NCBI GenBank assembly: GCA_964541375.1 | Contig: CAZIPT010000005.1 | Span: 1 to 50,929, forward strand | Origin: JBAXEO01 sp964541375 | Lineage (GTDB): Bacteria; Actinomycetota; Coriobacteriia; Anaerosomatales; JAAXUF01 | Reading direction: 5' to 3' | Length of the DNA: 50,929 nucleotides | Shown here: positions 32,515 through 40,193 of the stretch, in pieces | Position numbering within the stretch: the stretch's first letter is position 1 | Layout: the number at the start of each line of letters is the position of its first letter | Notes under the pieces: generated by a model | What the model was told of the DNA's origin: nothing | Seen by the model: the letters and a program-made list of their open reading frames with translations, nothing else | Databases searched by the model: none | Made by a program: the position numbers and the translations under genes

Positions 32515-33666
32515 GTGCTCTACCGCCAGCTCGGCAAGACCGGCGTGGACGTCTCGATCCTGGGCTTCGGGTGCATGCGCCTCCCGGTGCTCGTCGGTGA
32601 CCAGACCAAGATCGACACCCGACTCGCCACCGACATGCTGCACCACGCCATCGAGAACGGCGTGAACTACATCGACACGGCCTGGTTCTACCACGGCACC
32701 GGCTTCACCGGCCCCGGCGGCGAGAGCGAGCCGTTCGTGGGACAGGCGCTGTCGGGCGGGTGGCGCGACCGTGTGAACCTCGCGACCAAGCTGCCGCAGC
32801 AGCTCTGCCGCGAGTGCGATGACATGGATCGCTTCCTGACCCAGCAGCTCGAGCGGCTGCAGACCGACCACATCGACTTCTACCTGGTGCACGGCTTGAA
32901 CGGCCCCGGCTGGGACAAGATGAAGTCCCTGGGCGTGATCGAGTTCCTCGAGCGAGCGCAGGCCGAGGGCCGCATCCGCTTCCCCGCCTTCTCGTTCCAC
33001 GGCGCGGCCGCCGACTTCATCCGCATCTGTGACGAGTACGACGGCTGGGCGTTCGGCCAGATCCAGTACAACTACATCGACACCGAGTTCCAGGCCGGCC
33101 ACGCGGGCCTGCTTCACGCGGCCCAGAAAGGTATGGGCGTCGTGGTCATGGAGCCCATCAAGGGCGGCAAGCTCGGCGACAAGATGCCGGCCCCGATGCG
33201 CGCGGTCTTCGACGAGCGGCCCGAACCCTGGAGCCCTGCCGAGTGGGCACTCCGCTACATCTGGAACGAGCCCGGCGTGAGCCTGACGCTCTCCGGCATG
33301 ACTACCATGCAACACGTCGAGGACAACCTCGCCGCCGCCGAGAAGGGCCTGCCCAACTCGCTGTCCGCCGACGAACTCGCCGTGTACACCAAGGCAGCGG
33401 AGGTGCTGCGAGCCAACCTCAAGGCCGACTGCACGCGCTGCCTGTACTGCATGCCGTGCCCCAACGGTGTCGACATACCGGATGTCATCGCGTCGCTGAA
33501 CAACGCGACCATGTGGGGTGACGCCAACCCGTTCACCACGGGCTACCTCCAGGTGAAGGGCAAGGCATCGAACTGCACCGAGTGCGGCGTCTGCCTCGAC
33601 GAGTGCCCGCAGGAGCTGCCGATCCGGGACCTGATGAAGGACGCGGTAGAGGCGTTCGGGTCGTAA
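32515..33666 (+). CDS. Aldo/keto reductase fused to a two-cluster ferredoxin domain
   Basis: 383 aa. N-terminal aldo/keto reductase barrel with tetrad D54 (YIDTAWFYH), Y59, K92 (LATKLP) and H126 (LVHGLN). The C-terminal 70 residues hold two 4Fe-4S motifs: CTRCLYCMPCPNGV and CTECGVCLDECPQ. This fusion is common in anaerobes and allows ferredoxin-linked electron flow. The start is GTG 32515 with GGGAGG upstream. Monocistronic. Confidence 0.93.
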   Translation: MLYRQLGKTGVDVSILGFGCMRLPVLVGDQTKIDTRLATDMLHHAIENGVNYIDTAWFYHGTGFTGPGGESEPFVGQALSGGWRDRVNLATKLPQQLCRECDDMDRFLTQQLERLQTDHIDFYLVHGLNGPGWDKMKSLGVIEFLERAQAEGRIRFPAFSFHGAAADFIRICDEYDGWAFGQIQYNYIDTEFQAGHAGLLHAAQKGMGVVVMEPIKGGKLGDKMPAPMRAVFDERPEPWSPAEWALRYIWNEPGVSLTLSGMTTMQHVEDNLAAAEKGLPNSLSADELAVYTKAAEVLRANLKADCTRCLYCMPCPNGVDIPDVIASLNNATMWGDANPFTTGYLQVKGKASNCTECGVCLDECPQELPIRDLMKDAVEAFGS

Positions 33667-33756
33667 GGGGGCTGAGTACGATGCGTGCGGCACCGTCACT
33701 GCGAAGCAGGCTCGCACCAGCGGCCACCCATCCCCGCTAGGCACTCGCCGGGGCGT

Positions 33757-33773
33757 TACACAGGCGCTGTGTA
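33757..33773. other. Short hairpin after the aldo/keto reductase gene
   Basis: TACACAG-GCG-CTGTGTA, a 7-bp stem with a 3-base loop between two convergent genes. No U-tract follows in either direction, so termination is possible but not shown. Confidence 0.3.
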
Positions 33774-33788
33774 GCCGCCGAGGGTTCA

Positions 33789-35132
33789 CTACGGAGTGCT
33801 GTTCACCCCAATGACGCAGCCTTGGGCGTCCAATGTCAGCGTATACGCAACGGGCTTCACAACCGCCGCACTCACCCGCTGCGTGTAGTTCCAGGTGTAA
33901 CTCGTCGAGCCACCGGGGTTCGACACCATCTTCGGCGCATCCAAGTTAGAGGCCGCCGAGTAGACCGTGGGATTGCTCTCTCGGAGCCGCGCCTTGGCAA
34001 CCGGAATCCCAGGGACCACTGCTGTGCCCGGCGTAACGCTTGGTCCGTGCAAGACGGTCACACTACTCGGAACCATCATGGTCACAACCACCTGAATCAC
34101 CCGATTGGCCGCTCCCGTGACAAAGAACAGATAGAGTCCGCCAAACATCAGCCCTGCGAAGGCCAAAGCTATTATCCTGGTCCCGAGACCGCCTTCAGCC
34201 GTCGATCGGGCCGAGCGAGAACGGCGCCTCCCCCCGCGGGTGCCGGACGGAGTCAAGATCGCGACACAGATCGTCGCCGCTCCCAACACGACGAGCCACC
34301 CCACCGTGGACACCCGTGCGACGCCTAGGCCAATCGCTACGGCAAGCCAAACCAAAAAGACGATCGCAAGCAGGCCAGCAGCAACGTACGCAAGCGGCCT
34401 CCAGTTGAACTCCGTCTCGTAGTGTCGGCCTGATAGCTCCATTGCCCGCGGCTTCGGACGCGTCTGTGCAACCTGTGCTGGCATGCTCGCCGCCGACGCG
34501 CTAGCAGCACGAGCGACTGGCTGTGAAGGAATCGGTCCCCCACGATAGGCGGCGTGAGCGGTCTCAACGTCCACTTGGCCGGTTCGGTTCAGCCGGTCGA
34601 TCAGGGCAGCGATGCGAGTCACGTCCGACGGTCCAAGACAGCCATTGTTCGGGGGGAAAGAATCGCGACCCGAAAGAATCTGTTCTATATGCCGAATCTC
34701 CTTGACGCGATACTTATCGGCCGCCTCAAGTTCCAGCCTGGAGAGGTCTGCGCCAACGAATACAACGGCTCGCCTCACCTGGTCGGGTGAGAGCGCTTCT
34801 CCAGCATCAGAAAGGACCTGCCGGACAATCGACTGGTGCTGCATGTTCTGGAGTAGCGGATTCTGAAATGTCTTGTTCTTGCCGTGGTACATAGCGGTCC
34901 AGGTCTTGTCAGTACTTGTCCCGAGAATCGCCGCATTCCGCACTTTGGTCTCGATGATGAGAATCCCGAACCTGTCGACCAGTATGTGGTCACACTCCGC
35001 AGTGACCTTGCCTCTACTCAATAGGACCTTGTCGCGGTACTCAAAGCCGTAGCGCGGAGCAAGCGTCCTAAGGCGCTCGGAGACCTGTTGCTCCCCGTGG
35101 TCCCCGATGCGACGGGCTCGATTGAACTCCAA
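33789..35132 (-). CDS. NERD-domain membrane protein
   Basis: 447 aa. N-terminal NERD nuclease-related domain: GEQQV, then ECDHILVDRFGILIIETK (the D-x(n)-E-x-K pattern of PD-(D/E)XK folds) and NPLLQNMQHQ. Three transmembrane helices follow (about 245-273, 278-296 and 315-340), then an extracytoplasmic domain of about 100 residues. TTG 35132 has GAGGGGGG at good spacing and is preferred; ATG 35180 has none. Divergent from the nuclease-DUF2075 gene, 219 bases apart. Possible DNA-processing or defence role; not proven. Confidence 0.8.
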   Translation of the reverse strand: MEFNRARRIGDHGEQQVSERLRTLAPRYGFEYRDKVLLSRGKVTAECDHILVDRFGILIIETKVRNAAILGTSTDKTWTAMYHGKNKTFQNPLLQNMQHQSIVRQVLSDAGEALSPDQVRRAVVFVGADLSRLELEAADKYRVKEIRHIEQILSGRDSFPPNNGCLGPSDVTRIAALIDRLNRTGQVDVETAHAAYRGGPIPSQPVARAASASAASMPAQVAQTRPKPRAMELSGRHYETEFNWRPLAYVAAGLLAIVFLVWLAVAIGLGVARVSTVGWLVVLGAATICVAILTPSGTRGGRRRSRSARSTAEGGLGTRIIALAFAGLMFGGLYLFFVTGAANRVIQVVVTMMVPSSVTVLHGPSVTPGTAVVPGIPVAKARLRESNPTVYSAASNLDAPKMVSNPGGSTSYTWNYTQRVSAAVVKPVAYTLTLDAQGCVIGVNSTP

Positions 35133-35351
35133 AGATACCCCCCTCAAGCAGCGAAAACGCGCTCCGCCTAGTATCGTCATTGAATGCAGCGGACTCAAGT
35201 ACGCATGTTAGACGCCCCTACTTCACCCCACGGACCGCTGCCTAGTATTCGCGCAAGCCTGATCCCTCCCGCCCCGAACGCACGTACGCCGTTGCGCATG
35301 CTGAGCAATACCTTGATCCTGGGCCGGGGGCCCATCCATGCGGGGAGGACC

Positions 35352-37769
35352 ATGCGGACCGACTGTTCCGTTCTGACGATCGGCACAAGGTACAGCCGTG
35401 ACGATCTGGTTCGGTTGTGGGGTCTCAAGGGCCGACAGGCAATCTCACGCGGTGTCGTGACGCCCGCTGGCGCGTCGCAAATCATCCTGTTCGTTACTCA
35501 GCACAAGACCGCCGACATGACCGAGTACTTCGACCAGCTTGTTGGGGGAGTTCTCTCCTGGGAAGGCGACGGCCTTGAGTCGCACACTCGACGCCTCGCA
35601 GATCAGGTGAAGAATCCGTCCGACGAGATCCATCTCCTGTTCCGAGACACGAGACCCGAAGATTTCATCTACTGCGGCGAACTCACGATGGTTAGCGCTG
35701 ACCTCACGCATCCAAATGGTCGGTTTGTATTCAAACTGGATCCGGGCAACGCCGCATTGATCGACAAGCTCCGCGCTCGCAACGCCGAGTCCCCGCGAGG
35801 CGCGATTCGGCCTGCTGTGAGGCCCTCCAGCGCGCCTCCATCGAGCGGGACCTCATCAGGCAAAGCATCCATATCCGTCGAACAGGGGCCCACGCCTACA
35901 GCCGATGCTCCACGGTGGGGCTGGGCCGGCAGCGCCACTCGATTCCTAGTCTCCGAGCCGACCGAAGTCCTCGACTCGCTGCGCGATCACTACCGTCGCC
36001 TGAACTCTGAGGAGCCCGTCGCCTCACACGCCACTGCCTGGCGAGACAGCATCAACTGCGTTCGCGAAGCCCTTCGCGAAACTGCCGTTACCAATACGGC
36101 GTCGCGAGACTGGCACCTCGTGTTCGAGTACGAGCTGCCTCGCGAGCGAGGACGACGCCCCGACCTCGTTGTGATCGCTGAGGGCTCAATCGTCGTCGTT
36201 GAGTTTAAGGGGTACCCGGACCCGTCACCCGCGGCCGTTGACCAGGTGGCCGACTACGCCCGTGACCTGGCCGACTATCACGAGGCGTCCCACAACCATC
36301 CCGTGGCCGCACTATTGTGCCTCGCCTCGAGTTCCGCGGCTCCGACGACCATCAAGGATGCGACGGTCGTCTCTGGTCGAGATCTCGCGACCGGCATTGG
36401 AATGAGCCTCGCCTCCCTGCCGAAGACCCCTTCCATCGCTCCGGCAAGCTGGCTGAACTCCGAGTACGCCCCGCTCCCTTCACTCGTCGCGGCAGCACGC
36501 CTGATCTTCGAGCACGAGGATCTTCCTCACATCCGGAGAGCCGAGAGCGCAGGCATCCCGGAAACGATCGAGGTACTGGACCGCGTCGCCGAGCGTGCGC
36601 AAGCCGCTGGAGAGAGCCACCTTGTGCTCGTCACAGGCGTTCCTGGAGCGGGCAAGACGCTTGTCGGACTCCAGTTCGTCTACGAGTCCCACTTCGGTGA
36701 AAGTAGCGACAAGCAGCGGGCCGTCTTCCTGTCAGGCAATGGCCCCCTCGTGAAGGTACTCCAGCACACGCTCAAGAGCCGGGTGTTCGTTCAGGACGTG
36801 CTTGGTTTCCTGCGAACGTACGGCGGCTCGCGCGGCGCGCTGCCCCGCGAGCACGTGTGGGTGTTCGATGAGGCACAGAGGGCATTTGACGCAGAGATGG
36901 CCCTGGAGAAGCGCGGCGAGCCAATCTCCGAACCCGAGGACTTCCTTCGACTCGGGGCGAAGCTCGATTCTTGGGCACTCATGGTCGGACTCATCGGCGA
37001 GGGCCAGGAAATCAATCGGGGTGAAGAGGCCGGGATTGCCCAGTGGAACGACGCGCTCGCAACCATGGATAAGCCCTGGCATGTGCATTGCCCGCCGTCA
37101 CTCGCCCCTGTCTTCACCAACGCTGCCGAGACCACGATCGAAGAGCGTCTGAGTCTGGACGTTACACTGCGATCGCATCGCGCCGAGGAGATTCACAAGT
37201 GGGTCGCGCTGTTGCTGGCCGGAAATCTTAAGCAGTGTAAACCGCTTGCTGAGCGGCTGCTCTCTCAAGGATTCGAGCTATATGCCACGCGTGATCTCGA
37301 GGCCGCCAAGACCTATGCGCGCGAGCGGTATTCGGGTGCGGCTGATGCACGCTACGGCTTGCTCGCGTCTTCAAAGGCGCGAAACCTGATGGGCTATGGC
37401 TTCACAAACGAGTATCAGTTCACGAAGAACATGCGCGTTGGACCGTGGTTCGCCGACGCACCGGAATCGGCGTACTCCTGCTGCTCGTTCCGGGATACGG
37501 CGACGGAGTTCCAGTGCCAGGGACTTGAGCTCGACATGCCCATAATCGGCTGGGGCCATGACCTCTGGTGGGCGGACGGCCGCTGGGACTGTAGCACCAA
37601 GTACCACGTAAAGGATCCCCGGCAGATCAGACTCAATGCGTATAGGGTGCTCCTCACTCGGGGTCGCGACGGCTTCATCGTGTTCGTGCCACCGGAGCCA
37701 AAGTACACGCCTGTCTGGGATGCGCTGGTCGAAGCCGGCTGCGTCAACCTGAGCCGCGTTTGGCTATAG
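35352..37769 (+). CDS. Multidomain protein: DUF3427-like, PD-(D/E)XK-like and DUF2075 P-loop domains
   Basis: 805 aa from ATG 35352 (GGGGAGG upstream); the frame is open from 35184. N-terminal region about 1-125 resembles DUF3427 (LFVTQHKTADMTEYFDQ, LSWEGDG, IHLLFRD, DFIYCGEL). Residues about 195-300 have RRPDLVVI ... IVVVEFKG, a likely nuclease site. The C-terminal 400 residues are DUF2075: Walker A GVPGAGKT, Walker B VFDEAQRAFD, and a late TRGRDGFIVFVPP motif typical of UvrD-like helicase ends. Probable DNA-acting ATPase, of restriction or defence type. Its neighbour is the NERD gene. Confidence 0.82.
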   Translation: MRTDCSVLTIGTRYSRDDLVRLWGLKGRQAISRGVVTPAGASQIILFVTQHKTADMTEYFDQLVGGVLSWEGDGLESHTRRLADQVKNPSDEIHLLFRDTRPEDFIYCGELTMVSADLTHPNGRFVFKLDPGNAALIDKLRARNAESPRGAIRPAVRPSSAPPSSGTSSGKASISVEQGPTPTADAPRWGWAGSATRFLVSEPTEVLDSLRDHYRRLNSEEPVASHATAWRDSINCVREALRETAVTNTASRDWHLVFEYELPRERGRRPDLVVIAEGSIVVVEFKGYPDPSPAAVDQVADYARDLADYHEASHNHPVAALLCLASSSAAPTTIKDATVVSGRDLATGIGMSLASLPKTPSIAPASWLNSEYAPLPSLVAAARLIFEHEDLPHIRRAESAGIPETIEVLDRVAERAQAAGESHLVLVTGVPGAGKTLVGLQFVYESHFGESSDKQRAVFLSGNGPLVKVLQHTLKSRVFVQDVLGFLRTYGGSRGALPREHVWVFDEAQRAFDAEMALEKRGEPISEPEDFLRLGAKLDSWALMVGLIGEGQEINRGEEAGIAQWNDALATMDKPWHVHCPPSLAPVFTNAAETTIEERLSLDVTLRSHRAEEIHKWVALLLAGNLKQCKPLAERLLSQGFELYATRDLEAAKTYARERYSGAADARYGLLASSKARNLMGYGFTNEYQFTKNMRVGPWFADAPESAYSCCSFRDTATEFQCQGLELDMPIIGWGHDLWWADGRWDCSTKYHVKDPRQIRLNAYRVLLTRGRDGFIVFVPPEPKYTPVWDALVEAGCVNLSRVWL

Positions 37770-37861
37770 GATCACTTTCCCCCTACCGCAGTGCCGTCTC
37801 GCACTTCACCCATCGCGAGCAGCTTCACCGACGCCTGCTTCCTGAATCGTTCGCGGAGCTG

Positions 37862-38218
37862 CTACCGCTCAGGGAACCCACCGTGCTCGGGCTCTTCAGC
37901 CGCACCGGTGGCGCTCGTCCCGCCGGGAGAGCTCGGCAGCACCTCGGCACCATCATCGCCCATGGCCTTGAGAATCATGGGGATCTCATCACCGGCGAAG
38001 CCCTCGAGCTGGAGTCCGGCGTCCTCGTCCTCCTCGACAAGCGCGGACTGCTCACCCCACAGATCGGGCTCCGACCCTGGGTTCAGATCGACCTCATAGC
38101 CGTCGTCATCGAACAGGTCGGCGTGCGTCGAACCCTGGATCAGCACACCGTGATCGCGCTCTACGGGCTCGCCCGCATGTTTCGGTTCCCTCGCTACATC
38201 ATCATCATCGAACGACAT
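37862..38218 (-). CDS. Acidic hypothetical protein, 118 aa
   Basis: ATG 38218 is preceded by GGAGGCGAG, a strong ribosome binding site. The protein is very acidic (DDDD, EEDED) with a central segment DDDGYEVDLNPGSEPDLWGEQSALVEEDEDAGLQLEGFAGDEI. No signal peptide or membrane helix. The opposite strand also has a long open frame, but that is the shadow upstream of the selenoprotein gene. No family recognised. Confidence 0.5.
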   Translation of the reverse strand: MSFDDDDVAREPKHAGEPVERDHGVLIQGSTHADLFDDDGYEVDLNPGSEPDLWGEQSALVEEDEDAGLQLEGFAGDEIPMILKAMGDDGAEVLPSSPGGTSATGAAEEPEHGGFPER

Positions 38219-38407
38219 GACAACTCGCCTCCAGTTCCGTGTGGCGGATCAGCTGATGTGCGACCCACAAGGGGTTCCTTCCCCCAACCGAATCGGCAAC
38301 CGGCAAGCGACGGGTATGTTCAACTCGGGCGCAGCCGCAATCGCATCGCCGACCGCCGCGCTCACCCCAGTCGCACGCACCTCGCGACGGGCCAAGAGGA
38401 GGTACTT

Positions 38408-38902
38408 GTGCCACGAGTCGCCCTGGACGTACCCGCACCTGACTTCACCCTGCCCGACCTCAACGGCAATCCGGTGAGCCTCTCGGACTTCCTGGGCAGC
38501 AAGAACGTCCTGCTGGTGTTCAACCGCACCTTCGCTTGACCGTTCTGCCGTCGGCACATGGCGCAGTTGCGCCAGGACCACTCCAAGTTCGTGGAGCGCG
38601 AGGTCGAGATCGTGGTAGTCGGCCCCGAGGACGGGCCGGCGTTCGTGCAGTACTGGGCGGACCACTCGCTGCCGTTCGTCGGCCTCCCCGACCCCACCTA
38701 TAGCGTGCTGAAGCTCTACGGCCAGGAGGTCAACCTGTTCAAGCTGGGACGGATGCCGGCTCAGGTGCTCATCGACAAGACCGGGATCGCCCGCTTCGTC
38801 CACTACGGCCACGACATGAGCGACATCCCGGAGAACGCGGAGATGCTCGCGTTGGCGGATGAGATCAACGGGGCTGCTGCGCCAGCCGCGTCACAGTCGT
38901 AG
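38408..38902 (+). CDS. Predicted selenocysteine-containing peroxiredoxin-like protein (UxxC)
   Basis: 165 codons with one in-frame UGA at 38537-38539 (codon 44). Upstream: VPAPDFTLPDLNGNPVSLSDFLGSKNVLLVFNRTFA, a thioredoxin/AhpC-TSA fold. Downstream: PFCRRHMAQLRQ and the full remainder to TAG. The usual family motif is FACPFCRRHM, so UGA stands at the first redox Cys, giving U44-x-x-C47. A bacterial-SECIS-like hairpin follows: TGGCGC (38559-38564)/GCGCCA (38569-38574), loop AGTT, 19 bases after the UGA. GTG 38408 has GAGGAGG five bases upstream. It should reduce peroxides or disulfides. Needs selA/B/C/D elsewhere in the genome. Confidence 0.85.
38559..38574 (+). promoter_or_regulatory. Bacterial SECIS-like hairpin
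   Basis: Six-base-pair stem TGGCGC/GCGCCA with tetraloop AGTT, inside the coding sequence and downstream of UGA 38537. The loop G is second and lies 27 bases past the UGA, within the distance and loop rule known for bacterial SECIS elements (G in the first two loop positions). Confidence 0.7.
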
Positions 38903-39051
38903 TCGTCGTCCAACCGCATCGTCCATCCACCGGGAAGCATTCGTTCGGGATTCGGTAAGTCCCGTCGGCGATTCTCGCCTGAGCGAGTCAGTAGATCCGG
39001 GGAGATGCCATGCCAGTCGCTCAGACGCATCCGCTCGTCACCACTAGACAT

Positions 39052-39087
39052 ACTCATGTTCTAAGTGTTATTACTCACAATATGAGT
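39052..39087. promoter_or_regulatory. AT-rich operator-like repeats before the HTH-MNT gene
   Basis: ACTCAT (39052-39057), ACTCAC (39073-39078) and ATGAGT (39082-39087) form inverted half-sites in an AT-rich stretch that overlaps the proposed start codon. The layout suggests a promoter and autoregulatory operator with a leaderless mRNA. Confidence 0.45.
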
Positions 39088-39678
39088 GATAATCCACTGC
39101 AGGCCATCTTCTCTTCGCGGTCACTGGTCCGCGTTCTCTCCGTGTTCCTGCTCAACCCCCAACGCTCCTACTACCAACAGGAGCTGCTCCGCGACACCGG
39201 CGGTGCGCTGAGACCCCTGCAGCTTGCGCTCGACAAGCTCGTCGGCGCTGACCTGGTCACCGTCCGTCGCGATGGACGTCAGGTCTACTACCGCGCCAAC
39301 ACGCTCAACCCCGTCTTCGGCGACCTCAAGTCGCTCTTCGAGAAGTCCTTCGCCCTCGCGGACATCATGCGCGACGCACTGAAGCCGGTGGCCGCCGAGA
39401 TCGATCTAGCGTTCATCTATGGTTCAGTAGCCGCTGACAAGGAGCGGGCCGGCAGCGATATCGACCTGTTCGTCGTCGGCGCGGTGAGCCGCAAGGCCGT
39501 GTCAAACGCCCTTGGCGACGCTGAGGCCAGATTGCGGCGCGAGATCAGTGTCTCCCTCTATGAACCTGCAAGGTTCGAGGCGGCTCGTCTGCAGGATCCC
39601 TTCGTGCTCGAAGTCTTGTCGCGGCCCAAGACCTGGCTGGTAGGTGACGAGGGTGAGCTTGGAGAGCTGGCTAGCTGA
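39082..39678 (+). CDS. Winged-helix/MNT nucleotidyltransferase antitoxin
   Basis: 198 aa. Residues 1-75 are a winged HTH (SSRSLVRVLSVFLLNPQRSYYQQELL ... RRDGRQVYYRAN). Residues 105-135 carry the minimal nucleotidyltransferase motif GS (114-115) ... D126-x-D128 (FIYGSVAADKERAGSDIDL). Fused HTH-MNT proteins pair with HEPN toxins and may inactivate them by transferring AMP. Start is uncertain: ATG 39082 fits family length, while ATG 39010 has GGGGAG upstream and would add 24 residues. Overlaps the HEPN gene. Confidence 0.85.
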   Translation: MSDNPLQAIFSSRSLVRVLSVFLLNPQRSYYQQELLRDTGGALRPLQLALDKLVGADLVTVRRDGRQVYYRANTLNPVFGDLKSLFEKSFALADIMRDALKPVAAEIDLAFIYGSVAADKERAGSDIDLFVVGAVSRKAVSNALGDAEARLRREISVSLYEPARFEAARLQDPFVLEVLSRPKTWLVGDEGELGELAS

Positions 39679-40099
39679 CGGCTCCATCAAGGCTCACGAT
39701 CCCAGTCGCCCGGAGATTCAGCGTCTGCTCGCCGTCGTGGACCGGGACTTGAAGGACGCGAACATCTCGGCGCTGTCGGTCGACCGCCGATTCGCAACCG
39801 CCTACTCCGCGGCGCTCCAGCTCGCGACGGTCGTGCTTCGAGCGAGCGGATACCGCGCGTCCTCTGGATCGGGCGGACACCGCTGGCGGACTATCGGCCT
39901 CTTGCCCGAGCTGATGGGATCGGACCAACAGACGCGCAAGCTGTACTTGGACTCATGCCGGCGTGCCCGCAATGAGGCCGACTACGATCGTATCGGCGTC
40001 GTCTCGGAAACCGAGCTGCTGGAGCTGCTGGCCGACACGCTCGACTTCCGAAACGACGTCTTGGCCTGGCTCTCGGAACACCATCCCGACCTGAGCTGA
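39644..40099 (+). CDS. HEPN-domain toxin
   Basis: Up to 151 aa, all-helical HEPN protein. The signature RNEADYD (R109-N110 ... Y114-D115) corresponds to the R-x4-6-H/Y active region of HEPN RNases, and TAYSAALQLATVVLRASGYR and GHRWRTIGLLPEL match this subgroup. GTG 39644 opens the frame; GTG 39653 or TTG 39659 are alternatives, the latter closer to GAGGGTGAG. It overlaps the HTH-MNT gene by about 35 bases, as in toxin-antitoxin pairs. Predicted RNA-targeting toxin. Confidence 0.82.
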   Translation: MTRVSLESWLADGSIKAHDPSRPEIQRLLAVVDRDLKDANISALSVDRRFATAYSAALQLATVVLRASGYRASSGSGGHRWRTIGLLPELMGSDQQTRKLYLDSCRRARNEADYDRIGVVSETELLELLADTLDFRNDVLAWLSEHHPDLS

Positions 40100-40115
40100 C
40101 GCTCAACATCGCATG

Positions 40116-40129
40116 ATCGTATATACGAT
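40116..40129. repeat. 14-bp perfect palindrome between HEPN and MFS genes
   Basis: ATCGTAT/ATACGAT. Followed by a second inverted repeat AGAACGT (40134-40140)/ACGTTCT (40152-40158). Between convergent genes, so either terminator structures or protein-binding sites; no U-tract is present. Confidence 0.5.
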
Positions 40130-40193
40130 TATAAGAACGTAGGGCGACGCAACGTTCTCCGTAGTCACGTGACCGTGCACAGGCGCCTCGTGC

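Noticed and set aside
33757..33773. Intrinsic terminator of the ferredoxin-fused reductase
   Set aside because: The stem is short and no U-tract follows on either strand, so it is listed only as a hairpin.
32407..33789. 460-aa antisense open frame opposite the ferredoxin-fused reductase
   Set aside because: His/Val/Arg-rich shadow sequence; the plus strand has full catalytic and cluster motifs.
37760..38539. 259-aa plus-strand open frame ending at the UGA
   Set aside because: Only the last 44 codons look like protein; the real start is GTG 38408 with GAGGAGG, and the earlier part is antisense to the acidic gene at 37862-38218.
38408..38902. Pseudogene with nonsense mutation
   Set aside because: The stop is UGA exactly at the redox Cys position, the downstream frame is intact, and a SECIS-like hairpin follows; random decay would not give this combination.
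29270..40193. Prophage or transposon
   Set aside because: Toxin-antitoxin and nuclease genes are present, but there is no integrase, transposase, phage structural gene or terminal repeat.
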